Source of the DNA: Limnohabitans sp. 2KL-27
GTDB lineage: Bacteria > Pseudomonadota > Gammaproteobacteria > Burkholderiales > Burkholderiaceae_C
Direction of reading: 5' to 3'
NCBI RefSeq assembly: GCF_001269345.1
Contig: NZ_CXOP01000002.1
Span: 2,294,853-2,358,852 of the forward strand
Length of the DNA stretch: 64,000 nt
The notes under the pieces were generated by a model. That model worked only from the letters and a program-made list of their open reading frames with translations. It was not told the DNA's origin and did no database searches. A program made the translations under genes and the position numbers. Shown in pieces: positions 34,457-45,128 of this stretch; within the stretch, counting starts at the first letter, position 1, and each line of letters starts with the position of its first letter.

Positions 34457-36288
34457 GTGCAGGCTCCTTCTTCGGCTTTGAGCGCATTGCGGCGCAGGTT
34501 GGCAAACAGTTCACGGCCCATGCCCACGCCGTTGGCGGCACGCAATGCGTCAGGCATCGGGGTCAGTGGGCGTGCGGCCCATTCGGCCTCGCTCACCCGC
34601 ACGTGCAGGGTGCCAGCCACGCCATCGAGGCGAATCACATCGCCGTCTTGCACCTTGGCCAGCGGTCCACCGGCAGCGGCTTCGGGCGAGACATGGATGG
34701 CCGCAGGCACTTTGCCTGAGGCGCCACTCATGCGGCCGTCGGTGACCAGCGCCACCTTGAAGCCCTTGCCTTGCAGCACGGCCAGTGGCGGCGTGAGTTT
34801 GTGCAACTCGGGCATGCCATTGGCTTGCGGGCCTTGCCAGCGCACCACACACACCACATCACGGTCGAGTTCGCCTGCCTTGAACGCCGCTTGCAATTCG
34901 TCCTGAGAATTGAACACGCGGGCCGGGGCTTCCAGGGTGTGCAGTTCTTCTGGCACAGAAGAGATTTTGATCACACTGCGGCCCAAATTGCCTTGCAGCA
35001 ATTTCAGACCACCCGAGGCACTGAACGGACTGCTGGCCGGGCGCACCACGGTGTCGTCTTGGCTGGCTCCGGCCTCATGCCAGACCAATTGGCCGTTTGA
35101 GGCGGATGGAATGCGGGTGAATTCACGCAGTCCGCCGGGACGCACGGTGCACACATCGGCGTGCATCAGGCCCGCATCGAGCAACTCGCGAATCACATAG
35201 CCCGGGCCGCCTGCGGCCTGGAACTGGTTCACGTCGGCGCTGCCGTTGGGGTACACGCGGGTGAGCAGCGGCACGACTTCCGACAGGGCCGAGAAATCGT
35301 CCCAATCGATCACGATGCCCGCCGCACGCGCCACCGCCACCCAGTGGATCAGGTGGTTGGTCGAACCACCCGTGGCCAGCAAGGCCACCATCGCGTTGAC
35401 GATGCAGCGCTCGTCCACCAATCGGCCAATGGGCGTGAAATTTTTGTCCTTGACCAGCGCCAGCACGGTGCGTGCGGCTTCGCGGGTCAACTCGGCCCGC
35501 ACACCTTCGCCCGGGTTGATGAAAGCGGTGCCTGGGACATGCAGGCCCATGGCCTCGAGCAACATCTGGTTGCTGTTGGCGGTGCCGTAAAAAGTACAGG
35601 TGCCCTCGCCATGGTAAGCGGCCGATTCGGCGGCGAGCAAGTCCGGGCGGCCCACCAGCCCTTGCGCAGCTTGCTCGCGCACTTTGGATTTTTCGTTGTT
35701 GGACAGGCCGCTGGTCATGGGGCCTGCCGGTACAAACACCGTGGGCAAATGGCCAAACTGCAAAGCCCCAATCAGCAAACCCGGCACGATCTTGTCGCAC
35801 ACACCCAGCATCAAGGCGGCGTCAAACACGTCGTGGCTCAGCGAAACCGCAGTGGCCATGGCGATCACATCGCGGCTGAACAAACTCAGCTCCATGCCGG
35901 GTGTGCCCTGGGTCACGCCGTCGCACATGGCGGGCACGCCGCCGGCCACTTGGGCTGTCGCGCCCAGCTTGCGGGCTTCGTCTTTGATCAGGTCGGGGTA
36001 GTGTTGCAGTGGCGCGTGGGCCGACAACAAATCGTTGTAGGCGTTGACGATGCCGATATTGGGTGCCCGCGGGGCCACCACTTTGATCTTGTCGAGGGCC
36101 GTGGCGCGCGCCTTGTCGCCTTCGGGCATGGCCGCAAAGGCGTGGGCCACGTTGGCACATCCCAGGCGCTGTGCACCAGGGTCTTGGCTGGCGGCCGCAT
36201 CGACCACTTGCAAATAAGCTTGACGTGTTGCACGGCTGCGCTCGGTGATGCGGGCGGTGACGGTTGCCAAAATCGGATGAAGGGTCAT
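34447..36288 (-). CDS. edd: 6-phosphogluconate dehydratase
   Basis: A 613-residue IlvD/Edd enzyme beginning at ATG 36288 ([19 protein letters not shown]), close to the usual Edd length. Iron-sulfur cysteines occur in [28 protein letters not shown] and [30 protein letters not shown] is the C-terminal signature. It makes KDPG from 6-phosphogluconate. A HexR-like site lies upstream. It is clearly separate from the aldonate dehydratase at 2325-4073. Confidence 0.95.
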   Translation of the reverse strand: MTLHPILATVTARITERSRATRQAYLQVVDAAASQDPGAQRLGCANVAHAFAAMPEGDKARATALDKIKVVAPRAPNIGIVNAYNDLLSAHAPLQHYPDLIKDEARKLGATAQVAGGVPAMCDGVTQGTPGMELSLFSRDVIAMATAVSLSHDVFDAALMLGVCDKIVPGLLIGALQFGHLPTVFVPAGPMTSGLSNNEKSKVREQAAQGLVGRPDLLAAESAAYHGEGTCTFYGTANSNQMLLEAMGLHVPGTAFINPGEGVRAELTREAARTVLALVKDKNFTPIGRLVDERCIVNAMVALLATGGSTNHLIHWVAVARAAGIVIDWDDFSALSEVVPLLTRVYPNGSADVNQFQAAGGPGYVIRELLDAGLMHADVCTVRPGGLREFTRIPSASNGQLVWHEAGASQDDTVVRPASSPFSASGGLKLLQGNLGRSVIKISSVPEELHTLEAPARVFNSQDELQAAFKAGELDRDVVCVVRWQGPQANGMPELHKLTPPLAVLQGKGFKVALVTDGRMSGASGKVPAAIHVSPEAAAGGPLAKVQDGDVIRLDGVAGTLHVRVSEAEWAARPLTPMPDALRAANGVGMGRELFANLRRNALKAEEGACTWL

Positions 36289-36309
36289 GGACGGGGGCCT
36301 TGGCAGACT

Positions 36310-36325
36310 TGGTAACAAAATTACA
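36310..36325. promoter_or_regulatory. HexR-like operator before edd
   Basis: TGGTAACAAAATTACA lies 22 bases before the edd start and resembles the HexR consensus known from proteobacterial edd/zwf promoters (TGTAAT-type arms with an AT centre). One arm deviates. A second GGTAAC copy follows at about 36334. No hexR gene is in the window. Confidence 0.35.
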
Positions 36326-36410
36326 TCATCAATGGTAACCGCGTTCACCTGTTGGGGTGCATTCCACGCGTTAGATAAGGGGTACAACCCGTCAATGGTG
36401 GATTGAAGAC

Positions 36411-36438
36411 GTAAAAAAACCCGCCGAGGCGGGTTTTT
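36411..36438 (-). terminator. Intrinsic terminator of the small membrane protein gene
   Basis: AACCCGCC pairs perfectly with GGCGGGTT (36418-36425 with 36428-36435), and a run of seven T follows on the minus strand. It separates the 73-residue membrane protein gene from the edd promoter. The A/T runs on both sides would let it work in either direction. Confidence 0.85.
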
Positions 36439-36456
36439 GCAAGCGCCGTTGAGGCC

Positions 36457-36678
36457 TCACTTGGCGGCAGATGCCTCCGCTGCGGCAGGGGCTGCAGAAG
36501 CTTCGGCTGCTGGCGCAGAGGCCTCAGCGGCAGGGGCTGTGACCACTGCTGGCGCTGCAGGCGCAGCTTTTTTGCTCTTGGCAATGCCAAAGCCAATCGC
36601 CAAGCCCACGGCCAGCACGATCACGGCCACCAAAACGGCCCAAACTACGGGTTGATTGTCATCTTGAGGGGTCGACAT
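36457..36678 (-). CDS. Small single-helix membrane protein with Ala/Pro-rich tail
   Basis: A 73-residue protein with a good GGAGAAAA ribosome site before ATG 36678. It has a short polar N-terminus, one hydrophobic helix (about residues 11-34, ending GFGIAKSKK) and a tail of Ala, Pro, Glu and Ser containing the near-repeat APAAEASA. The three Lys after the helix predict an outside or periplasmic N-terminus. I recognise no family function. It has its own promoter gap and terminator and is the divergent neighbour of the ChaC-like gene. Confidence 0.75.
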   Translation of the reverse strand: MSTPQDDNQPVVWAVLVAVIVLAVGLAIGFGIAKSKKAAPAAPAVVTAPAAEASAPAAEASAAPAAAEASAAK

Positions 36679-36729
36679 GTTGGTTTTCTCCGAAAATAGT
36701 GGGCAGATTGTAATGGGGCCCGACTGCAC

Positions 36730-37344
36730 ATGACTGACACTGCCAACGATGGGCAAACCACGCGCAAGGCCGCAGACCGCACCACAGCCTTTCAGGTCGC
36801 TTTGCTCGATCAATTTCGGGCCAAAACGGCGGGCCGGGATTTGTGGGTGTTTGGCTACGCCTCGCTCTTGTGGCGACCCGAGTTCGAGGCGCAAGAGCAA
36901 CACATCAGCCGCGTCTGGGGTTGGCACCGGGCCCTGAAAATGTGGAGCCGGCTGAACCGGGGCAGCCCCGAGTGTCCGGGCCTGGTGTTTGCCTTGTTGC
37001 CCGGCGGCAGCTGCCAGGGCGTGGCTTACCGGGTGGCTCGGGACCAAGCCGACGAGGTGCTGGTGCGGCTGTGGGAGCGGGAAATGCCCATGGATGTCTA
37101 CACCCCCAACTGGCTGCCTTGCAACACGCCGCATGGCCCCGTTCAGGCGCTGGCCTTTACCTTGCCGCGCAGCAGCCCCAGCTTCACAGGGCAATTGCCT
37201 GCCGAAACCTACCGGCACATTTTTCAGCAGGCCTGCGGGCGCTTTGGCACCACGCTGGACTATGCCCGCCAAACCCTCGAAAGCCTGCGGGCCCACGGCA
37301 TCGAAGACCGTGCGCTGGCCGCTTTGTTGCGCCATGCCGACTGA
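36730..37344 (+). CDS. Gamma-glutamylcyclotransferase, ChaC-like
   Basis: A 204-residue protein with the glycine-rich substrate loop WVFGYASLLWRPEF (family YGSLxW) and catalytic Glu in LWEREMPMDVY. ChaC enzymes degrade glutathione to 5-oxoproline and Cys-Gly. The C-terminal QACGRFGTTLDYARQTLESL helix is typical. The gene stands alone, 73 bases before pdxH. Confidence 0.88.
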   Translation: MTDTANDGQTTRKAADRTTAFQVALLDQFRAKTAGRDLWVFGYASLLWRPEFEAQEQHISRVWGWHRALKMWSRLNRGSPECPGLVFALLPGGSCQGVAYRVARDQADEVLVRLWEREMPMDVYTPNWLPCNTPHGPVQALAFTLPRSSPSFTGQLPAETYRHIFQQACGRFGTTLDYARQTLESLRAHGIEDRALAALLRHAD

Positions 37345-37417
37345 CATGTCCTGCGCTGGGTGGCATGGTCTGACTTGAAGCAAAGCAAGCCCGCAAGCTC
37401 CTGCCTATACTCGCGCC

Positions 37418-38050
37418 ATGAACATTGCCGACCTGCGCAAGAGCTACGAAAAAGCCGAGCTCAACGAAAACGCCTCCCACGCTGACCCTCTCCAGCAATT
37501 TGAGCAATGGCTGCAAGAAGCCATCTCCGCCGAAGTGCCCGAGCCCAATGCCATGACACTGGCCACCGTGGCCAGCAATTTGCGCCCCAGCACCCGGGTG
37601 GTGCTGATCAAGGGTTGCGATGCGCGCGGCATCGTCTGGTACACCAACTACGACAGCCAAAAAGGCTTGGAACTGGCCGGCAACCCCTTTGCAGCGCTGC
37701 AGTTTCATTGGGTTGAACTCGAGCGTGTGGTGCGCATCGAAGGCCGGGTGGAAAAAGTCAGCGAGGAAGAAAGTGATGCCTACTTTCACAGCCGTCCACT
37801 CGATTCGCGCATCGGCGCTTGGGCCTCGCCGCAAAGCCAGGTGATCGACGGCCGCACCGTGCTGGTGACCAACGCAGCGAAATACGCGGCGCAATTCATG
37901 CTCAACCCACCCCGCCCGCCCCACTGGGGGGGCTACCGCCTGGTGCCCGACCAGTGGCAGTTCTGGCAAGGGCGCAAGAGCCGCTTGCATGACCGATTGC
38001 GTTACACGCCAAAGGACAAGGGCTGGCTGCGCGAGCGATTGGCGCCTTAG
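37418..38050 (+). CDS. pdxH: Pyridoxamine/pyridoxine 5'-phosphate oxidase
   Basis: A 210-residue FMN oxidase, standard length. Conserved features are [20 protein letters not shown] (FMN binding), GKELxxNPFA-like segment, [16 protein letters not shown] and the C-terminal WEFWQGR-type motif (here [14 protein letters not shown]). It makes pyridoxal 5'-phosphate, the cofactor of the aminotransferase and deaminase elsewhere in the window. Convergent with the LacI-type regulator. Confidence 0.96.
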   Translation: MNIADLRKSYEKAELNENASHADPLQQFEQWLQEAISAEVPEPNAMTLATVASNLRPSTRVVLIKGCDARGIVWYTNYDSQKGLELAGNPFAALQFHWVELERVVRIEGRVEKVSEEESDAYFHSRPLDSRIGAWASPQSQVIDGRTVLVTNAAKYAAQFMLNPPRPPHWGGYRLVPDQWQFWQGRKSRLHDRLRYTPKDKGWLRERLAP

Positions 38051-38077
38051 TCGGCTTTCACCAACGGCTCAGCGCGC

Positions 38078-39112
38078 TCATTGTCCGAGCCGCGATACGG
38101 TCCGTGATTTTCGAGGTGCCGCTGTGCTGCCGCGAATCACCAGCTCGAATGGCAACAGCGATTGCGCGGGGACCACTTCACCGGAAATGGCAGACAACAT
38201 GGATTTGGCCGCCATGCGACCCAGGTCCTGCGTCGGCAAACTCACTGTCGTCAGCCCGGGGTTGATCGCTTGAGCCATTTCAGAGTTATCGATCCCACAA
38301 ATGGACAGGTCATCGGGAATGCTCAGGCCCATGCGCTGAGCTTCCAGCAAAGCGCCGACTGCCAACAGGTCATTGCCGCAAAAAAGGGCGGTGGGTTTTT
38401 GCCGCGCACCCATGAGCTGACGCAAACCGAGACGGCCGCCTTCAAGATTGAAAGCCTGCTGCGTGACCCACTCGTCGGGCAAAGACAATCCTGCCTGCGC
38501 GAGTAATTGGCGCACGCCATCGACACGGCTGCGTGCCCGATCGTTGTGGGTGGTAAAGCCTGAGATCACACCAATGCGTCGGTGCCCAAGTTCCAGCAAA
38601 TGCTTTGCCGCCATTCGACCCGCACCCTCGTTATCAAAGCCCAAAGACGGCAGACGAGGATCACAGGACCAGGTGAGCAACGTTGGCTTGCGCCAGTCGC
38701 TCAAAGCCTTCCACAGGCGTGGTGCATGGTCGGTTCCCACCAAAACCAAAGAATCCACGCCGCGCTGCTGCAAGGCACGCACCAATTCAAATTCTGTGTC
38801 GGGATCGTACTCATGGCTGGCCACCAACAACTGATAGCCCGCCTGTGCCAACGTGGTCTGCATCGCCTGCGTGCTGCGGGCAAAAATAGCGTGGTCCAGT
38901 GTCGGTATGACACATCCCACCGTGTGCGTGCGACCAGAGGCCAGAGCACGGGCCGCCGCATCAGGTTGGTAATCCAGCTGCCTGACTGCCGCCATCACTT
39001 GTTCTTGAGTGCGGGTTCGAACCACATCGGGTCTGCTGAGCACGCGCGAAACGGTCGCTGTAGAAACGCCAGCCAAACGTGCGACTTCCTCGATGGTGAT
39101 GCGGGGTTTCAT
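38078..39112 (-). CDS. LacI-family transcriptional regulator
   Basis: A 344-residue regulator starting at ATG 39112 (MKPRITIEEVARLAGVSTAT), with the LacI helix-turn-helix and hinge (residues 4-58; YQPDAAARALASGRT) and a fold-I ligand domain. It is divergent from the sulfonate ABC transporter operon. Two LacI-type operator sequences lie in the gap. Most LacI proteins sense sugars; here the context implies a sulfonated polyol or sulfolactate, which would be unusual. It probably represses the operon and its own gene. Confidence 0.93.
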   Translation of the reverse strand: MKPRITIEEVARLAGVSTATVSRVLSRPDVVRTRTQEQVMAAVRQLDYQPDAAARALASGRTHTVGCVIPTLDHAIFARSTQAMQTTLAQAGYQLLVASHEYDPDTEFELVRALQQRGVDSLVLVGTDHAPRLWKALSDWRKPTLLTWSCDPRLPSLGFDNEGAGRMAAKHLLELGHRRIGVISGFTTHNDRARSRVDGVRQLLAQAGLSLPDEWVTQQAFNLEGGRLGLRQLMGARQKPTALFCGNDLLAVGALLEAQRMGLSIPDDLSICGIDNSEMAQAINPGLTTVSLPTQDLGRMAAKSMLSAISGEVVPAQSLLPFELVIRGSTAAPRKSRTVSRLGQ

Positions 39113-39155
39113 GGGAATTAGCATGCCATAAGAAACCAAGCAGGCGGGAAAAAAT

Positions 39156-39169
39156 GTAAGCGCTTTCCA
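39156..39169. promoter_or_regulatory. LacI-type operator 1
   Basis: TGTAAGCGCTTTCC contains the central AAGCGCTT palindrome of the LacI/GalR operator consensus, one mismatch in the outer pairs. It lies 44 bases before the lacI-type start and fits autorepression. Confidence 0.7.
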
Positions 39170-39219
39170 AAAAAATTCGGTGTTTTCCCTTGGTTTCAAG
39201 CAAATTCGGGTTTTCGTGA

Positions 39220-39265
39220 TTGACAAGGGATGCCAACAAATTCAAAGTCCTTGCAAGCGCTTACA
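39220..39265 (+). promoter_or_regulatory. Promoter region with LacI-type operator 2
   Basis: TGCAAGCGCTTACA at 39252-39265 is a full LacI-type palindrome (TGnAAGCGCTTnCA). A perfect -35 hexamer TTGACA lies at 39220-39225, with no good -10 at ideal spacing. The operator would then sit near the transcription start of the sulfonate operon, whose first gene begins at 39304. The two operators are 96 bases centre to centre, suitable for looping. Confidence 0.7.
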
Positions 39266-39303
39266 TTCTGGAAGCTATTTCCTGAAAACCGCTGAAAGGA
39301 AGC

Positions 39304-40104
39304 ATGGTGGGATTGGCCCAAAGAAGAAATCAACGTCGTAGCGTTGTCGGGATCGCCACGATCTTGCTGCTGATGATCATTTGGTACCTTGCGACCACGG
39401 TCACCGGATGGATCAATCCCTCACGATTTCCCCGCCCCGATGAAGTGCTGAGTGCGTTCACATTCATTCAGACAGAAGGGTATGGCAACGGCAAGCTGCA
39501 CCAGCATGTGCTTCACAGTTTGAAACTCGTGGCCATGGGGTTTGCTGTGGCTGTTGGTGTCGGAGTCCCACTGGGCTTGCTGATGGGCTATTCACGCCGT
39601 GCCGAAGCACTGATCAATCCCGCATTTTTGCTTTTGCGCCCGATCCCACCTCTGGCTTGGATTCCTTTGGCGATTGTTTGGTTGGGCCTCGAGGATGGCT
39701 CCAAGATTTTGGTGATTTTTGTGGCCGCCTTTGTGCCGTCGGTCATCAACAGCTACACAGGCGTTCGCAACATCGAAACACCCGTGATGGAGGCCGCCAG
39801 CATGCTGGGCATCAAAGGGTGGCGCATGGTGTCAGAAGTTCTGGTGCCGGGGGCCATGCCCATGATCTTCACGGGTCTCAGACTTTCATTGCAAGCGAGT
39901 TGGACTACGCTGGTCGCGGCTGAACTCATCGGGGCCCTGTATGGTCTTGGAAGCATTTTGAACCAGGCCGCTCAGGACATTTTCCCGGCCATGATTTTGG
40001 TCGCCATGGCCTTTGTGGGCATCTGCGGTGCCTCCACAACTTGGCTACTGGGCGCTCTGGAGAACCATGCGATGCCCTGGCGCAAAGGAAGAGTGGCCAC
40101 ATGA
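39304..40104 (+). CDS. ABC transporter permease, SsuC/TauC family (first copy)
   Basis: A 266-residue permease with about six helices and the cytoplasmic EAA loop (MEAASMLGIKGWRMVSEVLV) that contacts the ATPase. GAAAGGAAGC precedes the ATG. It belongs to the sulfonate/nitrate/taurine group of BPD permeases. Its stop overlaps the start of a second permease gene, so the channel is probably a heterodimer, unlike the SsuC homodimer. Confidence 0.9.
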   Translation: MVGLAQRRNQRRSVVGIATILLLMIIWYLATTVTGWINPSRFPRPDEVLSAFTFIQTEGYGNGKLHQHVLHSLKLVAMGFAVAVGVGVPLGLLMGYSRRAEALINPAFLLLRPIPPLAWIPLAIVWLGLEDGSKILVIFVAAFVPSVINSYTGVRNIETPVMEAASMLGIKGWRMVSEVLVPGAMPMIFTGLRLSLQASWTTLVAAELIGALYGLGSILNQAAQDIFPAMILVAMAFVGICGASTTWLLGALENHAMPWRKGRVAT

Positions 40105-40880
40105 AAAAAGCACTGAGTCGACAGCACTTTTGGAGTTTGACCGTCACGGGCACGGTGGCCTTCTTTGCCTTTTGGTATTTGGCACGGGCACTGCACTTTT
40201 CACCCCCCCAATTCTTGCCAATGCCCCATGAGGTTTTGTTCAAACTGATCGAACTGATGGACAAACCCTTTGCAGGCGCCACCCTGCCGGAGCACATGGC
40301 CGCGAGTTTGAAGCGGTTTGGCATGGGCTTTGGGTTGGCCGCTCTTGTGGGCATTCCATTGGGCTTGTCCATGGGCTGGTTTCGACTGCTGGACGATGTG
40401 ATTACCCCCATTTTTGATGGCGTGCGGTTCATCGCCCCTGTGGCTTGGGTGCCATTTGCAGCGCTCTGGTTTGGCACGGGCATCGGCGGCCCCACATTGA
40501 TCATCTTTGCCGGCGCTTTCCCGCCCTGCTTGATCAACGCTTATCGCGGCGCACGCAATGTCGAAGTTCGCTTCCTCGAAGCTGCCAGCATGCTGGGCGT
40601 CGGTAGTTTCAAAACCATCACAGAAGTGCTTTTCCCGGCTGCCGTGCCGTCCATCATTGCAGGACTGCGCATTGGTGCAGGCCTGGGTTGGCTCTCGCTC
40701 GTGGGCGCTGAGCTCATCGTCGCCAGCAGTGGAATGGGCAATTTGATTGTGCGCGCACAAAGTGCATTGGCCACGGACACCGTGATGGTGGGCATGATTG
40801 CCATCGGTGCCATTGGCGTGGTGATCGACATACTGATTCGTCGCTTGGAAAAGCTCCTGCTCAAACACAGGAATGCTTGA
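40101..40880 (+). CDS. ABC transporter permease, SsuC/TauC family (second copy)
   Basis: A 259-residue permease starting at ATG 40101 in an ATGA overlap; the longer upstream frame is inside the first permease. The EAA loop reads LEAASMLGVGSFKTITEVLF, clearly paralogous to the first copy. The C-terminus RRLEKLLLKHRNA is basic and cytoplasmic. Together the pair would import a sulfonate, judged from HpsN and SuyAB downstream. Confidence 0.9.
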   Translation: MKKALSRQHFWSLTVTGTVAFFAFWYLARALHFSPPQFLPMPHEVLFKLIELMDKPFAGATLPEHMAASLKRFGMGFGLAALVGIPLGLSMGWFRLLDDVITPIFDGVRFIAPVAWVPFAALWFGTGIGGPTLIIFAGAFPPCLINAYRGARNVEVRFLEAASMLGVGSFKTITEVLFPAAVPSIIAGLRIGAGLGWLSLVGAELIVASSGMGNLIVRAQSALATDTVMVGMIAIGAIGVVIDILIRRLEKLLLKHRNA

Positions 40881-40906
40881 GAAGTCTCTTTTACAGAAAT
40901 AACTAC

Positions 40907-41704
40907 ATGGCCACTATCCAGTTCACCGATGTCAGCCGCGTTTTTGAGCGCGACGGCAAAGACTTTCTGATCCTTGACAAGATCAACCTCACGGTTCAAG
41001 ACGAAGAATTCGTGGCCATCGTCGGCCCATCAGGTTGCGGCAAAACCACTTGCATGCGCATGGCCGCTGGCCTTGAATTTCCAAGTTCAGGCAGCGTGAA
41101 GGTCAACGATGTGCAGGTGACTGGGCCCGGCCCAGACCGTGCGGTTGTTTTTCAACAGTTCGCCCTGTTTCCTTGGAAAACGGTTCATGACAACATCGAC
41201 TTTGGTTTGCGCAGCAAAGGCCTTGCCAAAGATGAAAGAGAAAGTCTGATCGCCCATTACATCGCGCTGATGAACCTGAAAGGTTACGAAAGCGCGTACC
41301 CGCATCAACTCTCAGGCGGGATGCAACAACGCGTTGCAATTGCGCGAGCTTATGCCTTGAACCCGCAAGTTCTGCTGATGGATGAGCCCTTTGGTGCTCT
41401 CGATGCTCAGACCCGCGTGGTCATGCAAGAGGAACTGGTCAAGTTGGCTCGCAAAAACCCGCGTACCGTGCTCTTCATCACCCATGCGGTTGAAGAAGCG
41501 GTTTACCTGGCCGATCGCGTGGTGGTCATGACCAGCCGCCCAGGGAAAATCAAGGAAATTCTGGATGTGAAGTCCGTTCGTGAAGCCGAGCAATGGGACC
41601 GCCACAGCAAAATTGAAGACGTGATGGACTTGGAAAGCTTTGTCCATTTGCGCACCCGAATCTGGAAGTCTTTGCGTGAAGAGCACGCGGGCACGGATCA
41701 TTGA
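40907..41704 (+). CDS. ABC transporter ATP-binding protein, SsuB/TauB family
   Basis: A 265-residue ATPase: Walker A GPSGCGKTT, Q-loop QQFALFPWKTV, signature LSGGMQQR, Walker B VLLMDEPFGALDAQTR. The ATG at 40907 is preferred; a TTG 30 bases upstream adds an unlike-family leader. It energises the two-permease sulfonate-type importer. Confidence 0.93.
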   Translation: MATIQFTDVSRVFERDGKDFLILDKINLTVQDEEFVAIVGPSGCGKTTCMRMAAGLEFPSSGSVKVNDVQVTGPGPDRAVVFQQFALFPWKTVHDNIDFGLRSKGLAKDERESLIAHYIALMNLKGYESAYPHQLSGGMQQRVAIARAYALNPQVLLMDEPFGALDAQTRVVMQEELVKLARKNPRTVLFITHAVEEAVYLADRVVVMTSRPGKIKEILDVKSVREAEQWDRHSKIEDVMDLESFVHLRTRIWKSLREEHAGTDH

Positions 41705-41733
41705 AGCAACCACCAACTCAAGGAGACATCGAC

Positions 41734-42789
41734 ATGAAAAAACTCGCAGCAGCCGCCATTGGTATCAGCCTTGTTCTGGGCTTGAACAGCACCGCACACG
41801 CGCAAGCGCTGACCCCCATCAAGATCAGCTACCAACCCTCTCTTTATTGGGCCTTGCCTTTTCACATTGCCACTGAAAAAGGTTGGTGGAAAGACGTGGG
41901 CTTGGCACCCGAATTTTCGACATTCCCAGCGGGTGTTCCCCAAATCGCAGCTTCAGCAGCAGGATCTTGGGATGTAGGCGGCACTGGCTCGGTGCCAGCC
42001 GTGTTGGGCCATGTTCGTTTCGGTATCAAAACCATCGGTGTCACGAACGACGAATCGGCAGCCAATGGCCTGGTGGGCAGCAGCAAAGCAGCCGCTGATT
42101 TCGCCAAAGACCCCGCCGGCGCTCTGCGTGGCAAGACCATCACCTTGACTCAAAATTCAACGGCTGACTTCGCCGTGCAGGCTTGCTTGAAAAAGTACGG
42201 CCTGAAAAAATCCGATGTGGTCATGAAAAACATGGGGCAAGCCGAAATCATTTCGGCACTGTCTTCCAACAACTCTGACTTGGCGGGTATGTGGGCACCC
42301 AACACCTATACGGTGGAAGAAAAAGCTGGCGCAAAAATGCTGTGCAGCGGCAAGGACAGTGGCGCCATCGTGCCCGGTGCTTTGATCGCACGCGGTGACT
42401 ATGCCAAGCAAAACCCACAGAACGTTGCCAAATTCCTGGCGGTTTACCTGCGCGCCTGGAGCTGGATGAGCGTGAACCGGCCCGAAGCCATTCGCATGAT
42501 GAAAGACTTTTATGCCAAGGGTGGCGTCAGCATCAGCGATGCAGCCATGAACAAAGAGTTTGATACCCGCCCCACCTTCAACCTGGCGCAACAACTCAAG
42601 AACATGGAACGCACAGGCGGCGCAGCCAATTCGAAGATGGATGGCTGGTTCACCGAACTGTCTGGCTTCATGCGTGAAACAGGCGCGGTTCAACAAGTTC
42701 CAGCTGTGGCTGACTTCGTGACCGACGAGTACTTGAAATTGGTTCAGGCAGACGCCAAGCTGCGCGACATGGCCAACTCAACCCGGTAA
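41734..42789 (+). CDS. ABC transporter substrate-binding protein, sulfonate/NMT1-like
   Basis: A 351-residue periplasmic receptor of the SsuA/TauA/THI5-like family. AAGGAGA precedes the ATG at 41734. The signal peptide MKKLAAAAIGISLVLGLNS ends with AHAQA, cleaved near residue 24. The mature start PIKISYQPSLYWALPFHIA is typical of the family. Placed last of the transport genes and before hpsN, it likely binds 2,3-dihydroxypropane-1-sulfonate or sulfolactate. Confidence 0.92.
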   Translation: MKKLAAAAIGISLVLGLNSTAHAQALTPIKISYQPSLYWALPFHIATEKGWWKDVGLAPEFSTFPAGVPQIAASAAGSWDVGGTGSVPAVLGHVRFGIKTIGVTNDESAANGLVGSSKAAADFAKDPAGALRGKTITLTQNSTADFAVQACLKKYGLKKSDVVMKNMGQAEIISALSSNNSDLAGMWAPNTYTVEEKAGAKMLCSGKDSGAIVPGALIARGDYAKQNPQNVAKFLAVYLRAWSWMSVNRPEAIRMMKDFYAKGGVSISDAAMNKEFDTRPTFNLAQQLKNMERTGGAANSKMDGWFTELSGFMRETGAVQQVPAVADFVTDEYLKLVQADAKLRDMANSTR

Positions 42790-42797
42790 TCCACCCC

Positions 42798-42831
42798 ACT
42801 GGGACGCCATGCATCGAGCATGGCGCCCAGT
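42798..42831 (+). other. Strong hairpin between receptor gene and hpsN
   Basis: ACTGGG-A-CGCCATGC pairs with GCATGGCG-CCCAGT (42798-42812 with 42818-42831), a 14-pair stem with one bulged A and a 5-base loop. No U-run follows directly. It probably acts as a partial terminator or mRNA 3' stabiliser, giving more receptor than downstream enzyme. Confidence 0.55.
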
Positions 42832-42898
42832 TCATTCCGATCTTGATATGCCTTGTGCTTTTGATGAAGCGCTTGGAAAACCATTTGCCTTGATTTGA

Positions 42899-44291
<1,393 letters not shown>

Positions 44292-44295
<4 letters not shown>

Positions 44296-45059
44296 GCACT
44301 TCGCCTGTTTCATTTGACCTGTCAGGTCGAACGGCTCTGGTCACAGGTGGCAGTTCTGGATTGGGTGAAGCCATGGCGCAAGCTCTGGGGATGGCCGGTG
44401 CCAATCTGGTCTTGATGGCCCGCAGGCACGACTTGCTCCAACATTCGGCTGACAAGCTCAGAGCGATGGGCATTTCGGCTCAGACACTGGTCTGCGACCT
44501 GGCTTCGCCAGAGGCAGCGCAAGAAGGTGCACGGCAAGCCTTGAACTTGGGCCCTGTTGACATCCTGATCAATGCGGCTGGCGTCAATCTGCGAGAACCA
44601 TTTGCAGATATTTCAGTGACCAGCTGGATGGCCCAAATCAACATCCACCTGAGCGCCCCTTTCTTTCTCACACAGGCGCTGGCCCCTGCCATGAAGGAAC
44701 GAGGATGGGGCCGCATCATCAACATCGCCAGCCTCCAAAGTTACCGGGCATTTGCCAACAGCGCACCTTATGGCGCTGGCAAAGGCGGCGTCGTTCAACT
44801 CACCCGTGCCATGGCGCTCGAATGGGGCCCCCATGGGATCACCTGCAACGCCATCGGGCCTGGTTTTTTTCCTACGGCTTTGACCGCACCTGTGTTTGGC
44901 AACCCGGAATTGGTCGCACGAAATGCTGCGCAAACCTGTTTAGGAAGAAATGGCGAGCTCTCAGACATCCATGGCTTGGCTGTTTTCTTGGCCAGCGATG
45001 CGTCCAGCTACATCACGGGCCAAACCATCATGATTGACGGTGGCTATACCGCCAAATAG
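44292..45059 (+). CDS. Short-chain dehydrogenase, probable DHPS 2-dehydrogenase (HpsO-like)
   Basis: A classical SDR of 255 residues: TGGSSGLGE (about 18-26), NAAGVN, catalytic Ser in NIASLQSYR and Tyr-x3-Lys in PYGAGKGG. In the published Cupriavidus pathway, two DHPS 2-dehydrogenases (HpsO and HpsP) interconvert the enantiomers through the 2-keto form so that HpsN can use both. Position right after hpsN supports that role; it could also be a gluconate-5-dehydrogenase-like enzyme by sequence. Confidence 0.8.
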
Positions 45060-45128
45060 CCTCCTTAAACACATGAAAGAATCATGTCGCCACACAGGCG
45101 TGTCAATGCTTTCTCTGGAACCCATCAA

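Noticed and set aside
34447..36288. Sulfo-Entner-Doudoroff dehydratase linked to the nearby sulfonate genes
   Set aside because: It is ordinary edd overlapping eda, with no sulfoquinovose dehydrogenase, lactonase or sulfolactaldehyde dehydrogenase around.
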